Assembly (NCBI RefSeq): GCF_024055795.1
Contig: NZ_JAMXMY010000005.1
Location: 186,001-250,000, forward strand
Origin: Actinoallomurus purpureus
Lineage (GTDB): Bacteria; Actinomycetota; Actinomycetes; Streptosporangiales; Streptosporangiaceae
Length of the DNA: 64,000 bases
Reading direction: 5' to 3'
Positions 1 through 9,863 of this stretch are shown here, piece after piece (the stretch's first letter is position 1; each line of letters opens with the position of its first letter). The notes beneath the pieces are model-generated. The model was not told where the DNA came from and did no database searches. It worked only from the letters and a program-made list of their open reading frames with translations. Both the position numbers and the translations under genes were made by a program.

Positions 1-800
1 GGACCGGACGCGCTCGACCAGATCTCGCTGGCCACCCCGGCGAGCCGGTCCCGCAGGCCGTGCAGCTCCTCGGGGAGCAGTGCCACCCCGATCCGCCAGC
101 CCCCGAGCGCGAGGCTCTTGCTCAGCGCGGTGGTGATGACCGTACGCTCCGGCGCGAACCGCGCCGGGGACGGAAAGTCGGCGCCCTGGTCGAAGACCAG
201 GTCACGGTAGATCTCGTCGGCGATGATCACCAGGTCCAGCTCGCGCGCGACCTCGCAGAGCCGGCGGACGGTGCCGGGACGGGCGAGCGTGCCCGTGGGG
301 TTGTCGGGGAGGGTGACGACGACGCTGCGTACGTGGTGCCCCGCGGCGCGGGCCCGCGCGACCACGCCGGGCAGGGCGTCGGGGTCGGGAACGCCGCCCT
401 CACCGGGGCGGATGGGGACGAAGACGGGCTCGGTGCCCAGCAGGCGGGTCTGAGCGGCGTAGCTGACCCAGCTGGGGCGCGGGACGACGACGCTTCCGCC
501 GATCGCCAGCAGCAGGGCGTAGAGAAGAGGTTTGCTGCCGGGGCCGGCCACCACCAGACCGGGGTCGGCGGCCAGCCCGCGGCGGCGCCAGTACCCCGCG
601 GCGGCGTTCCGCAGGGTGGTGCTGCCCGCGACCGGACCGTAGGCGCCGCGTCCGGCCGCCGCGCCGAGCCGGTTCTCGAGGGTCGGGTGGACGTTCAGGC
701 CGGCCTCCCCGAAGGCCAGGTGAAGCACTGGCAGACCGGCCCGTCGTCTTTGTTCGAGCGCCTCGTTGGCGGCCAGAGTCGCGGATATTGCGACTGTCAT
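1..800 (-). CDS. PLP-dependent class I/II aminotransferase, C-terminus outside window
   Basis: The reverse strand is open from the window edge to an ATG at 800, giving about 266 residues of a fold-type I aminotransferase. The ATG follows a GGAG ribosome site 7 nt upstream. Visible family motifs are the DNPTG stretch that binds the cofactor phosphate region, an ADEIY segment with the Asp that contacts the pyridine nitrogen, and SKSLALGGWRIG, whose Lys should form the Schiff base. The end of the small domain is missing because the gene continues past base 1. It is divergent from a LysR regulator with 123 nt between starts, so that regulator probably controls it. The amino-acid substrate cannot be told from sequence. 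Confidence 0.9.
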   Translation of the reverse strand, partial: MTVAISATLAANEALEQRRRAGLPVLHLAFGEAGLNVHPTLENRLGAAAGRGAYGPVAGSTTLRNAAAGYWRRRGLAADPGLVVAGPGSKPLLYALLLAIGGSVVVPRPSWVSYAAQTRLLGTEPVFVPIRPGEGGVPDPDALPGVVARARAAGHHVRSVVVTLPDNPTGTLARPGTVRRLCEVARELDLVIIADEIYRDLVFDQGADFPSPARFAPERTVITTALSKSLALGGWRIGVALLPEELHGLRDRLAGVASEIWSSASG

Positions 801-911
801 CTCATGACTCCAATGGAGCTGCTGGCGGAAGAGTGGTCGTTGCGGCGCGCGCCCCTCAATCGTTCAGCCATCCGGGGCATCACCACAAGCGAGGCTTTCC
901 GCTGCTGTGCG

Positions 912-917
912 TAAGAT
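912..917 (+). promoter_or_regulatory. Leaderless -10 box (TAAGAT) for the LysR gene
   Basis: TAAGAT lies exactly 6 nt before the ATG at 924, the spacing expected when transcription starts at the start codon. The same bases form a short dyad, TAAG-N5-CTTA (912-924), that fits the T-N11-A pattern of LysR sites and covers the start codon. Autorepression at this site is inference. Confidence 0.5.
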
Positions 918-923
918 GAACTT

Positions 924-1856
924 ATGCTGGATGTCCGGCGGCTCCGTCTGCTGCGCGAGTTCGCCGAGCGCGGCAGCATCGCCGCGACGGCCAAGGCGCT
1001 GGGCTACACGGCCTCGGCCGTGTCCCAGCAGCTCGCCGTCCTCGAGCGGGAGGTCGGCGCGACGCTCCTCGACCGCACCGCGCGCAGCGCCGAGCTGACC
1101 GACGCCGGACGGCGGCTCGTCGGTCACGCCGAGCGCATCCTGCGGATGATCGAGTTCGCCGAGGCGGACATGGCCGAGCCGGAGCCCTCCGGGCATGTGG
1201 TGCTCACCGCCTTCCCCACGGCGGCCGTGGCGTTCGCACCGGCGCTCGCGCACAGCCTGCGCCGGCACTCGGGCCTGACGTTCCAGCTGCGCCAGACCTC
1301 CGGCGACGGCATGCCGCAGGTGCGCTCGGGCGAGGTGGACATCGCCCTGATCGACGACTGGACGGGCCGGCTGCCCACCCGTGGCGGCGGCAGCCTGCGG
1401 TTCACGGTGCTGATGCACGACCCGGTCGTCCTCGTCGTGCCGTCCGACCATTGGGCGGCGGACCCGGCCGTCCGGGTCGACCTGCGGCGCCTTCGCGAAG
1501 AGCCGTGGATGGCGGCGCCGCCCGGCGAGCCGTCCCGTGAGGCGTTCGACCGGCTCCTCGCCGACGTCGGCGGCGCGCCGTCGGTGCCGTGGGAGTTCGA
1601 GGGGCTCGGCACCATCCTCGCGCTGGTCGCCCGGGGCGTCGGCGTCGCCGCCGTGCCCAGCCTCACCCTGACCGCCGACATCCCGGGGATCGCCGTGCGG
1701 AGACTGCCGCGTGCGATGACCCGGTACGTCTACGCGGTCGTGCGGACCGCGAGCGTGCGCCGCCCGTCCGTCGCGGTCACCGTCGAGGCGCTGAAGTCCG
1801 CCGCCGCCGACCTCGACGCCCGGCGGACCGCCTCCCGCCGTCCCGAGGGCGACTGA
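924..1856 (+). CDS. LysR family transcriptional regulator
   Basis: 310 residues, normal length for the family. The N-terminal winged helix-turn-helix covers about residues 1-60 ([20 protein letters not shown]), followed by the linker helix and a periplasmic-binding-protein-like effector domain from about residue 90. It is divergent from the aminotransferase at 1-800 and is likely its regulator, with an amino acid or its keto-acid as possible effector (inference). No Shine-Dalgarno sequence precedes the ATG, while a TANNNT box lies 6 nt upstream, so the mRNA is probably leaderless. Confidence 0.92.
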   Translation: MLDVRRLRLLREFAERGSIAATAKALGYTASAVSQQLAVLEREVGATLLDRTARSAELTDAGRRLVGHAERILRMIEFAEADMAEPEPSGHVVLTAFPTAAVAFAPALAHSLRRHSGLTFQLRQTSGDGMPQVRSGEVDIALIDDWTGRLPTRGGGSLRFTVLMHDPVVLVVPSDHWAADPAVRVDLRRLREEPWMAAPPGEPSREAFDRLLADVGGAPSVPWEFEGLGTILALVARGVGVAAVPSLTLTADIPGIAVRRLPRAMTRYVYAVVRTASVRRPSVAVTVEALKSAAADLDARRTASRRPEGD

Positions 1857-1894
1857 CGACGGCTGCGGCGATCGTCTCTAGACTTGGGCGCATC

Positions 1895-2560
1895 ATGGCC
1901 GTGCAAATCGCTCCCAGCATCCTGTCCGCCGACTTCGCCCGTCTCGCGGACGAGGTGACGGCGGTGTCCAACGCCGACTGGATCCACGTCGACGTGATGG
2001 ACAACCACTTCGTTCCCAACCTCACGCTCGGGCTGCCGGTGGTCGAGTCGCTGCTCAAGGTCACGCCGCTGCCGCTCGACTGCCACCTGATGATCGAGGA
2101 CCCGGACCGGTGGGCCCCCGGCTACGCGGAGGCGGGCGCGTCCAGCGTGACCATCCACGTGGAGGCCGCGAGCGCGCCGATCCGTACGCTCCGGGCGATC
2201 CGTTCGGCGGGGGCCCGCGCGGGGCTCGCCCTGAATCCCGGGACGGCCGTCGATCCGTACACCGACCTGCTCGCCGAGATCGACACGCTGCTCGTGATGA
2301 CGGTCGAGCCGGGCTTCGGCGGGCAGTCGTTCCTCGACGTGGTGCTGCCGAAGGTACGACGGGCCCGGGAGCTGATCAAGGGCCGGGACCTCGACGTGTG
2401 GCTTCAGGTCGACGGCGGGGTCAACGCCGAGACCATCGAGCGCTGCGCCGAGGCGGGCGCGGACGTCTTCGTGGCGGGGTCGGCCGTCTACTCCGCCGAC
2501 GACCCCGCCGCGGCGGTGCGCTCCCTGCGGGATCGGGCGAGTGACGCCTACACCGCATAG
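1895..2560 (+). CDS. rpe: Ribulose-phosphate 3-epimerase
   Basis: 221 residues, the usual length. The enzyme interconverts ribulose 5-phosphate and xylulose 5-phosphate in the pentose phosphate pathway, a TIM barrel using a divalent metal. Seen: APSILSADF at the N-terminus, [12 protein letters not shown] with the metal His and catalytic Asp, [15 protein letters not shown] and the late catalytic Asp in VDGGV. The ATG at 1895 begins the conserved [10 protein letters not shown] start; an open frame upstream does not look like protein. A TAGACT box ends 10 nt before the ATG. Placing rpe just before riboflavin genes, which use ribulose 5-phosphate, is common in actinomycetes. Confidence 0.97.
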   Translation: MAVQIAPSILSADFARLADEVTAVSNADWIHVDVMDNHFVPNLTLGLPVVESLLKVTPLPLDCHLMIEDPDRWAPGYAEAGASSVTIHVEAASAPIRTLRAIRSAGARAGLALNPGTAVDPYTDLLAEIDTLLVMTVEPGFGGQSFLDVVLPKVRRARELIKGRDLDVWLQVDGGVNAETIERCAEAGADVFVAGSAVYSADDPAAAVRSLRDRASDAYTA

Positions 2561-2612
2561 GCCGCGGTTCCGTCGGCGTGCGGGCCCGGCGTGGCCTGCG
2601 GTTCGTAGGCCA
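2548..2612. repeat. Direct repeat copy 1 (about 65 bp)
   Basis: This stretch, covering the last 13 nt of rpe and the following spacer, is repeated at 2651-2715 with an offset of 103 bp and about nine differences. Copy 2 holds the stop and last codons of the convergent hydrolase; in copy 1 the equivalent of its TAG reads CAG. Confidence 0.8.
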
Positions 2613-2650
2613 TGCCGGGGTCGACGTTCGGGCCTTCACGCGAGCGGCGC

Positions 2651-2715
2651 CTCCACCGTGTGGGCCGCGGTTCCGTCGGCGTGCGGGCCGGGGGTCGCCT
2701 ACGGTTCGTAGGCCA
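2651..2715. repeat. Direct repeat copy 2 (about 65 bp)
   Basis: Second copy of the repeat at 2548-2612. It overlaps the 3' end of the metallo-beta-lactamase-fold gene on the reverse strand, so the pair looks like a local duplication of that gene end. Confidence 0.8.
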
Positions 2716-3721
2716 CGACGCCGTCGCCGTCGGCGCGGCTGCGCAGGCGGCCCTGGGTGACGAGAACCTCCAGGTGCGCCTGGGTCTCCGTGGTCGCCAG
2801 CATCTGGTTGAACAGGTCGAGGTCGTCGAAGGAGCGTTCCCGCCGGGTCCAGGTCAGCGCACGGGCGGTCTCGTAGGCCGTGCCCGAGCCGGCGGCGACC
2901 GCCGCGGCGCTCGCGTCGAGGCGGTCGGCGTGGTGTTGCAGGAGGGCGTCGACGCGGGCGTGCACGCTCTCGGTGACCGGGCCGTGGGCGGGTAGCAGCC
3001 GCAGGTCGGGTAGTTCCTTGACGATCCTGAGGGAGTCGAGGTAGGCCCCGAGCGGGGACGTGTCCGGCGCGCTCTCGAAGCCGATGGAGGGCGTGATGTG
3101 GGGCAGGACATGGTCTCCGGCGAACATCAGCCCGCCGTCGAGGTCGGCGAAGACGAGGTGCCCGCGGGTGTGGCCCGGCGTGGGGACGGCGAGGAGCTCG
3201 CGCCCGCCGAGCGGCAGGGCCGTGCGGCCGTCGATCCAGTCGTCCGGCATCTCCCACTCGAGGGCGTCGTGCCCGCCTTCGCGCCAGGCGACCTTGAGGC
3301 GTTCGACGAGCGGCTGCGCGCCGCAGACGAGGAGCCGTGCGAGCTGGGGGGAGCCCGCGCGGCGCGTCGGCCGGGTGAGCAGTTCGAGCGTCTCGCGTTC
3401 ACCGATGCCGACGCTGACCCGCGTGCCGAACTCCCGGCGGACGGCGATCGCCTGCGTGTAGTGGTCGCGGTGGACGTGGGTGACGAGGAACCGGGTGATG
3501 TCGCCGAGGCCGTGACCGATCTCCTTCAGCGCCGCCTCGAGCCGCCGCCGGGACTCCTCCAGCGCCCAGCCGCCGTCGACCAGCACCAGCCCGTCGTCGC
3601 CGGAGACCGCGTAGACGTTGACGGCGCGGAGGCCGTCGCTCGGTAGCGGCAGGGGGATCCGGTGCACACCCGGTGCCACCTGGAACGCTCCAGGCTCCGT
3701 CCACTCCGTTCGCTGCGTCAT
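2699..3721 (-). CDS. MBL-fold metallo-hydrolase
   Basis: 340 residues. The metallo-beta-lactamase fold is marked by THVHRDHYTQ at residues 81-90 (H82, H84, D86, H87 bind zinc or iron), a PTPGHTRGH segment and the FAGDHVLPH motif. The second half is longer than in plain glyoxalase II enzymes, as in LACTB2-like or hydrolase-type MBL proteins of actinomycetes. The substrate cannot be predicted. It is convergent with rpe and divergent from the riboflavin operon. Its 3' end lies in a duplicated segment (2651-2715). Confidence 0.9.
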   Translation of the reverse strand: MTQRTEWTEPGAFQVAPGVHRIPLPLPSDGLRAVNVYAVSGDDGLVLVDGGWALEESRRRLEAALKEIGHGLGDITRFLVTHVHRDHYTQAIAVRREFGTRVSVGIGERETLELLTRPTRRAGSPQLARLLVCGAQPLVERLKVAWREGGHDALEWEMPDDWIDGRTALPLGGRELLAVPTPGHTRGHLVFADLDGGLMFAGDHVLPHITPSIGFESAPDTSPLGAYLDSLRIVKELPDLRLLPAHGPVTESVHARVDALLQHHADRLDASAAAVAAGSGTAYETARALTWTRRERSFDDLDLFNQMLATTETQAHLEVLVTQGRLRSRADGDGVVAYEP

Positions 3722-3810
3722 CGGCTCGACCTCATCTTTTCCGCTAGAACGACATTCGATCTATATCGGACCAGAGGTGGGGAGCGCCATGGTTCCCGCT
3801 GGGGAAGCTT

Positions 3811-3832
3811 GCCAAGCGAGCGCTTGCTTGGC
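3811..3832. promoter_or_regulatory. 22-bp near-perfect palindrome, candidate operator
   Basis: Two 11-nt arms starting GCCAAGC and ending CTTGGC, with one mismatched pair, lie between the MBL gene and the FMN riboswitch, about 90 nt before the gene start at 3721 and 75 nt before the riboswitch. Size and symmetry suit a TetR-type repressor site. Which gene it serves is unknown. Confidence 0.45.
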
Positions 3833-3905
3833 CGAATGTGGACGTGTGCATCCTCACATGTGGCATGGAATGCCCGGCATGGCACACTGGTTGGGAGTCA
3901 ATAAG

Positions 3906-4026
3906 CGTGCTCCGGGGTCGGTGAAATTCCGAACCGGCGGTGACAGTCCGCGACCCGGCCGAAACCATCGGCCGGTTGACCCGGTGGAACTCCGGGACCG
4001 ACGGTTAAAGTCCGGATGGGAGGCAG
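3906..4026 (+). ncRNA. FMN riboswitch (RFN element)
   Basis: The conserved RFN landmarks appear in order: GGTGAAATTCCGAACCGGCGG at the 5' side, GACAGTCCGCGAC, then GGTGGAACTCCGG, GACCGACGGTTAAAGTCCGGATGGGAG at the 3' side. This aptamer binds FMN and lowers expression of riboflavin genes when FMN is plentiful. It sits 75 nt before the ribD start with a strong hairpin between, so one leader probably controls ribD through ribH. Confidence 0.95.
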
Positions 4027-4031
4027 CGCGC

Positions 4032-4056
4032 GGCCGTGCCCTTCGTGGGCATGGCC
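4032..4056 (+). terminator. Hairpin after the FMN aptamer (expression platform)
   Basis: GGCCGTGCCC pairs with GGGCATGGCC around a TTCGT loop (10 bp, one G-U) and is followed by TTTC. It lies between the aptamer and the AGGAGG ribosome site of ribD at 4091. It could act as a terminator or as part of a switch masking the ribosome site; the alternative antiterminator was not worked out. Confidence 0.6.
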
Positions 4057-4101
4057 TTTCGCGGCCTTGCCGCACACCCGGAGCCTGATGAGGAGGCCCG
4101 G

Positions 4102-5247
4102 GTGACCGTTCATCCCGCGCGGGAGCGGGCGATGCGCCGGGCGCTGGCGCTCGCCGCCCGCGCCCAAGGTGAGACCAGCCCCAATCCCGTGGTCGGCTGT
4201 GTCGTCCTCGACCCCGCCGGAGACGTGGCAGGTGAGGGGTACCACCCCTACGCCGGCGGCCCGCACGCCGAGGTCGTCGCGCTCCGGGAGGCCGCCGGCC
4301 GCGCCCAGGGCGGCACGCTCGTCGTCACCCTCGAACCCTGCGACCACCAGGGGCGTACCGGCCCGTGCACCCGCGCCATCATCGACGCCGGCGTCCGGCG
4401 CGTCGTCTACGCCGTCGCCGACCCCCACCCCGTCGCGGGCGGCGGAGCCCGCCGGCTCGCCGAGGCGGGCATCGAGGTCGAGGCCGGCCTGCTCGCCGAC
4501 GAGGCCGAGCGTGGCAACGCCGAGTGGCTCACCCGCACCCGGCTGAACCGGCCGCACGTCACCTGGAAGTTCGCCGCGACGCTCGACGGCCGGTCCGCGG
4601 CCGCCGACGGCACCAGCCAGTGGATCACCGGCCCCGAGGCCCGGCACGACGTCCACGAGCTGCGCGCCCGATGCGACGCGATCGTCGCCGGCGTCGGCAC
4701 CGTGCTCGCCGACGATCCCCGCCTGACCGTGCGTGGCGTGCGGCGCCACGACCACCGGCGCACGCCCCGCAGGCCCCTGCGCGTCGTCGTCGACACGTCG
4801 GCGCGCACGCCGCCGACCGGCCGGGTCCTGGACGATGAGGCCCCGACGCTGATCGCCGTCGCCGAGGACGCCGACACGACCGCGCTGGAGGGCCGCGCCG
4901 CCGTCGTGCGCCTGCCGCGCGGCGACGGCGGCCTCGACCTGGCCGCCCTCCTCACCGAACTGCGCGACCGGCAGATCGTCTCCGTCCTCCTCGAAGGCGG
5001 CCCCACGCTCGCCGGCTCCTTCCTGGCCGCCGGCCTGGTCGACCGGGTCGTCGCCTACCTCGCCCCGACGCTGCTCGGCGCCGGCCCCGCCGCCCTCGGC
5101 GCGGCGGGCGTCGGCACGCTCGCCGAGGCCCACCGCCTGCACATCGACGACGTCACCCGGATCGGCGCGGACCTGCGGGTCACGGCGGTCGGCCGAGCCG
5201 TCGTACCCCCATCACCGGAGCCGGTAGCGGCCCGAAGGGAGAACTGA
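4102..5247 (+). CDS. ribD: Bifunctional diaminohydroxyphosphoribosylaminopyrimidine deaminase / reductase
   Basis: 381 residues from a GTG at 4102, 5 nt after AGGAGG; the open frame upstream is riboswitch leader. The N-terminal deaminase has the zinc motif HAE (55-57) with Cys80 and Cys89 in PCDHQGRTGPC. The C-terminal half is the dihydrofolate-reductase-like RibD reductase (TLDGRSAA, LLEGGPTLAGSF). It performs the second and third steps of riboflavin synthesis from the GTP branch. First gene of the rib operon, directly under the FMN riboswitch; ribE starts immediately after its stop codon. Confidence 0.97.
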   Translation: MTVHPARERAMRRALALAARAQGETSPNPVVGCVVLDPAGDVAGEGYHPYAGGPHAEVVALREAAGRAQGGTLVVTLEPCDHQGRTGPCTRAIIDAGVRRVVYAVADPHPVAGGGARRLAEAGIEVEAGLLADEAERGNAEWLTRTRLNRPHVTWKFAATLDGRSAAADGTSQWITGPEARHDVHELRARCDAIVAGVGTVLADDPRLTVRGVRRHDHRRTPRRPLRVVVDTSARTPPTGRVLDDEAPTLIAVAEDADTTALEGRAAVVRLPRGDGGLDLAALLTELRDRQIVSVLLEGGPTLAGSFLAAGLVDRVVAYLAPTLLGAGPAALGAAGVGTLAEAHRLHIDDVTRIGADLRVTAVGRAVVPPSPEPVAARREN

Positions 5248-5847
5248 ATGTTCACCGGAATCGTCGAGGAGCTGGGCGAGGTCGTCGCGCTGGAACCGGC
5301 GGGGGACTCCGCCCGGCTCACCGTGCGCGGCCCGCTCGTCGTCTCCGACGCCGTGCACGGCGCGTCCATCGCGGTCAACGGGGTCTGCCTCACCGTGACC
5401 GACGTCAAGGACGACGTCTTCACCGTCGACGTCATGAAGGAGACGCTGGACCGCTCGAGCCTCGCCGCCCTGGAGCCGGGGTCGGCGGTCAACCTCGAGC
5501 GGCCCGTCCGGCCGGCCGACCGGCTCGGCGGGCACATCGTCCAGGGCCACGTCGACGGCGTCGGGCGGATCACGTCCCGCGAGCCCGGGGACCGCTGGGA
5601 GATCGTGACCGTCGAGCTGCCCCCGCGGCTCGCCCGGTACGTCGTCGAGAAGGGCTCCATCACGGTCGACGGCGTCAGCCTGACCGTCGTTGAGGCCCGC
5701 GACGACGCCTTCACGATCGCGCTGATCCCGACGACGCTGGAGCTGACCACCCTGGGCCGCAAGGGCCCCGGCGACCCGGTGAACCTCGAGGTCGACGTCG
5801 TCGCCAAGTACGTCGAGCGGCTCGTCACGGCGGGAGCGACACGGTGA
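5248..5847 (+). CDS. ribE: Riboflavin synthase alpha subunit
   Basis: 199 residues with the two tandem lumazine-binding barrels typical of the family. The first opens with MFTGIVEELGEV and carries GVCLTV; the second repeats the pattern with GHVDGVG and GVSLTV. It dismutates two 6,7-dimethyl-8-ribityllumazine molecules into riboflavin and the ribD-pathway diamine. The ATG abuts the ribD stop codon with no gap and its end overlaps the next start (GTGA), so the genes are translationally coupled. Some authors call this gene ribC. Confidence 0.97.
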   Translation: MFTGIVEELGEVVALEPAGDSARLTVRGPLVVSDAVHGASIAVNGVCLTVTDVKDDVFTVDVMKETLDRSSLAALEPGSAVNLERPVRPADRLGGHIVQGHVDGVGRITSREPGDRWEIVTVELPPRLARYVVEKGSITVDGVSLTVVEARDDAFTIALIPTTLELTTLGRKGPGDPVNLEVDVVAKYVERLVTAGATR

Positions 5848-6487
5848 GCTCCTGGACGCAGGCGGGGATCACCGTCCTCGGCGAGAAGGTCCTGTGGACC
5901 GACCTGGTGGGCAACGTCCTGTCCCTGGCCACGGTGTGGCTGGCGATGCGGCGGACCATCTGGACCTGGCCGGTCCAGCTCGCCGGCGCGGCGCTCCTGC
6001 TGGTCGCCTCGGTCAGCGCGCACGCGCCGGGCAACGCGCTCAAGCAGGTGATGTTCCTCGTGCTCGTCTCGTACGGCTGGGTCCGGTGGCTGCGCGGCCT
6101 CCGGGAGAGCCGGGACCTGCCGGTCCGCCCGGCCACCGGTCGCGAGCGTCTGGCGCTCATCGGGACGCTCGCCGCGGGCACCGCCGCGGTGGCCCTGCTG
6201 TTCGCGAACATCCCCTGGCTGCAGATCTCCTGGTCGCCGCTGGCCAACGCGTACATCTTCGTCGGCAGCGCGGTGGCGACGTTCGCGCAGAGCCGGGCGC
6301 TCGTGGACTTCTGGGTCATCTGGGTCCTCGTCGACCTGGTCGGCGTCCCCCTCGCGTTCAAGTCGGGGCTGTACGTCTCCGGCGCCGCGTACGGAATCTT
6401 CTTCATCCTCGTCATCGCCGGTTTCCGTGACTGGCAGAAGCAGTACCGCCGGCAGCGGCGGCACCCCGAGCCCGAGGTGGTTGTGGC

Positions 6488-6491
<4 letters not shown>
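5844..6491 (+). CDS. ribM: PnuC-family riboflavin transporter RibM (PnuX)
   Basis: 215 residues of a polytopic membrane protein with about six hydrophobic segments and the PnuC-type pattern ([28 protein letters not shown]). PnuC proteins carry nicotinamide riboside, but the homologue encoded inside FMN-riboswitch operons of actinobacteria (RibM/PnuX of Corynebacterium and Streptomyces davaonensis) is known to take up riboflavin. Its place here between ribE and ribBA, overlapping both by 4 nt, makes riboflavin the better call. The start is a GTG within the ribE stop. Confidence 0.88.
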
Positions 6492-8273
<1,782 letters not shown>

Positions 8274-8319
8274 GCGTCGACACCGCGATTCCCATCTGTC
8301 ATCAGGAAGGTTCACAACC

Positions 8320-9195
8320 GTGCTGTCACTCGTGCTGCCCAAGGGCTCTCTCGAGAAGGCGACGTTCGAGCTGTTCGACGCCGCCGACCTGACCGTCCGC
8401 CGGGGCTCCGACCGCGACTACCGCGCCTCGATCGACGATCCGCGGATCGACCGGGTCCGCGTCCTGCGCCCGCAGGAGATCCCGACCTACCTCGAACAGG
8501 GCCTGTTCGACCTCGGGATCACCGGCCGCGACTGGATCACCGAGACCGACGCCGACGTCGTCTCGCTCGGCGAGCTGAAATACTCCAAGGCCACGTCCAA
8601 CCCGGTGCGCGTCATCATGGCCGTACCGAACGACGCTCCCTGGCAGACCGTGTCCGACCTGCCGGAAGGGGTGCGGATCTCCACCGAGTTCCCCGCCCTC
8701 ACCGAGCGGTTCCTCGCCAAGCACGGGGTCAAGGCCCGCGTCGTGCCCTCGTACGGCGCCACCGAGGCGAAGGTCCCCGACATCGTCGACGTGATCGTCG
8801 ACCTCACCGAGACCGGGTCGTCGCTGCGCAAGAACGGCCTGCGCATCCTCGACACGCTGCTGACCAGCTACACCGAGCTGGTCGCCAGCCGCGAGGCCTA
8901 CGAGGACGCCGACAAGCGGGCGGCCATGGAGGACATCGCGCTGCTGCTGCAGGGCGCGATCCGGGCCCGCGGCAACGTCCTGCTCAAGCTCAACGTCGAG
9001 AACGGCGCGCTCCAGTCGGTGCTCGACATCATCCCGTCGATGTCGTTCCCCACGGTCACCCCGCTGGCCGGCGGTGAGATGCACGCGGTCGAGAGCGTCG
9101 TCGCCAAGCACGGCGTCAACACCCTGATCCCGGCGCTCAAGGCGGCGGGCGCCCGCGACATCCTCGAGATCCCCATCTCCAAGATCGTCGACTGA
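8320..9195 (+). CDS. hisG: ATP phosphoribosyltransferase, long form
   Basis: 291 residues from GTG. First enzyme of histidine synthesis, joining ATP and PRPP. The catalytic PBP-like domains are seen in LPKGSLEKAT, DLGITGRDW and the PRPP loop DLTETGSSLRKNGL; the extra C-terminal ACT-like regulatory domain (about residues 210-291) marks the long, histidine-inhibited form that needs no HisZ. Its start is preceded by AGGAAGG. In many actinomycetes hisE lies between ribH and hisG; here there are only 46 nt, so hisE must be elsewhere. Confidence 0.97.
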   Translation: MLSLVLPKGSLEKATFELFDAADLTVRRGSDRDYRASIDDPRIDRVRVLRPQEIPTYLEQGLFDLGITGRDWITETDADVVSLGELKYSKATSNPVRVIMAVPNDAPWQTVSDLPEGVRISTEFPALTERFLAKHGVKARVVPSYGATEAKVPDIVDVIVDLTETGSSLRKNGLRILDTLLTSYTELVASREAYEDADKRAAMEDIALLLQGAIRARGNVLLKLNVENGALQSVLDIIPSMSFPTVTPLAGGEMHAVESVVAKHGVNTLIPALKAAGARDILEIPISKIVD

Positions 9196-9222
9196 CCCAT
9201 TCTCGTTTAAGGCGGCTCCCTC

Positions 9223-9651
9223 ATGACCACGGCGACGTGGCGACCACGGCGGGCCAGGATCGTCCCGTACGTCCTTGCGACGGTGGTGGTCCTCGGCATG
9301 ATCGTTCTCGCCGTGGTCATGCCCGCCCCCTGGGGGCTCGGCGACCGGCTCGGCCTGGTCGCGATCGGACTGATCGTCGCCGGGATCCTGCACATGCTCG
9401 CCCGCAGCCGCGTGACCGCCGACCCCGAAGGGGTGACGATCGTCAACGGCCTGCGCACGCACGAGTACGACTGGGCGGAGCTGATCGGCGTGTCGATGGC
9501 CGAGGGCGCGCCCTGGCCCACCCTCGACCTGGCCGACGGCTCCACCGTCGCGATCATGGGCATCCAGGCGTCCGACGGCGACCGCGCGAGCCGCGCCCTC
9601 GGCGAGCTGGCCGCACTCATCCACGAACGCGGCGAGGCGAAAGACCACTGA
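9223..9651 (+). CDS. PH-domain membrane protein (CFP-6-like)
   Basis: 142 residues. Two hydrophobic segments occupy about residues 13-33 and 40-58, followed by a small PH-like beta domain (VTADPEGVTIVNGLRTHEYDWAEL). This is the actinobacterial family that includes the mycobacterial low molecular weight antigen CFP-6, commonly found directly after hisG, as here with a 27-nt gap. The cellular role is unknown. A perfect 15-bp hairpin follows 160 nt after the stop. Confidence 0.85.
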   Translation: MTTATWRPRRARIVPYVLATVVVLGMIVLAVVMPAPWGLGDRLGLVAIGLIVAGILHMLARSRVTADPEGVTIVNGLRTHEYDWAELIGVSMAEGAPWPTLDLADGSTVAIMGIQASDGDRASRALGELAALIHERGEAKDH

Positions 9652-9811
9652 CGCGGCGCACCATCCCGAACGTACGCCGGGCAGATCATCATGGCCGGCT
9701 TCCTCCGCCGGCGCGTTCCGATCCTCGCGCGTCGCCTGGCCACCATGGCACCCGCGTTCCTGATCCTCGACGCCGACGACCGCACGATCGGGCCTTGCGG
9801 GATGACGAGGT

Positions 9812-9846
9812 TCGGCCCCCACTCCGTTTGGCGGAGTGGGGGCCGA
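9812..9846. terminator. Bidirectional terminator, 15-bp perfect stem
   Basis: TCGGCCCCCACTCCG (9812-9826) pairs perfectly with CGGAGTGGGGGCCGA (9832-9846) around a 5-nt loop. It sits between the PH-domain gene and the convergent gene ending at 9864. No U-tract is present, as is usual in actinomycetes. The 160 nt between the PH gene and the hairpin hold no convincing gene. Confidence 0.8.
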
Positions 9847-9863
9847 CGGGGATCGGCAAGCCG

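Noticed and set aside
4036-4101. N-terminal extension of RibD
   Set aside because: These codons are riboswitch leader; AGGAGG at 4091 and family resemblance from GTG 4102 mark the true start.
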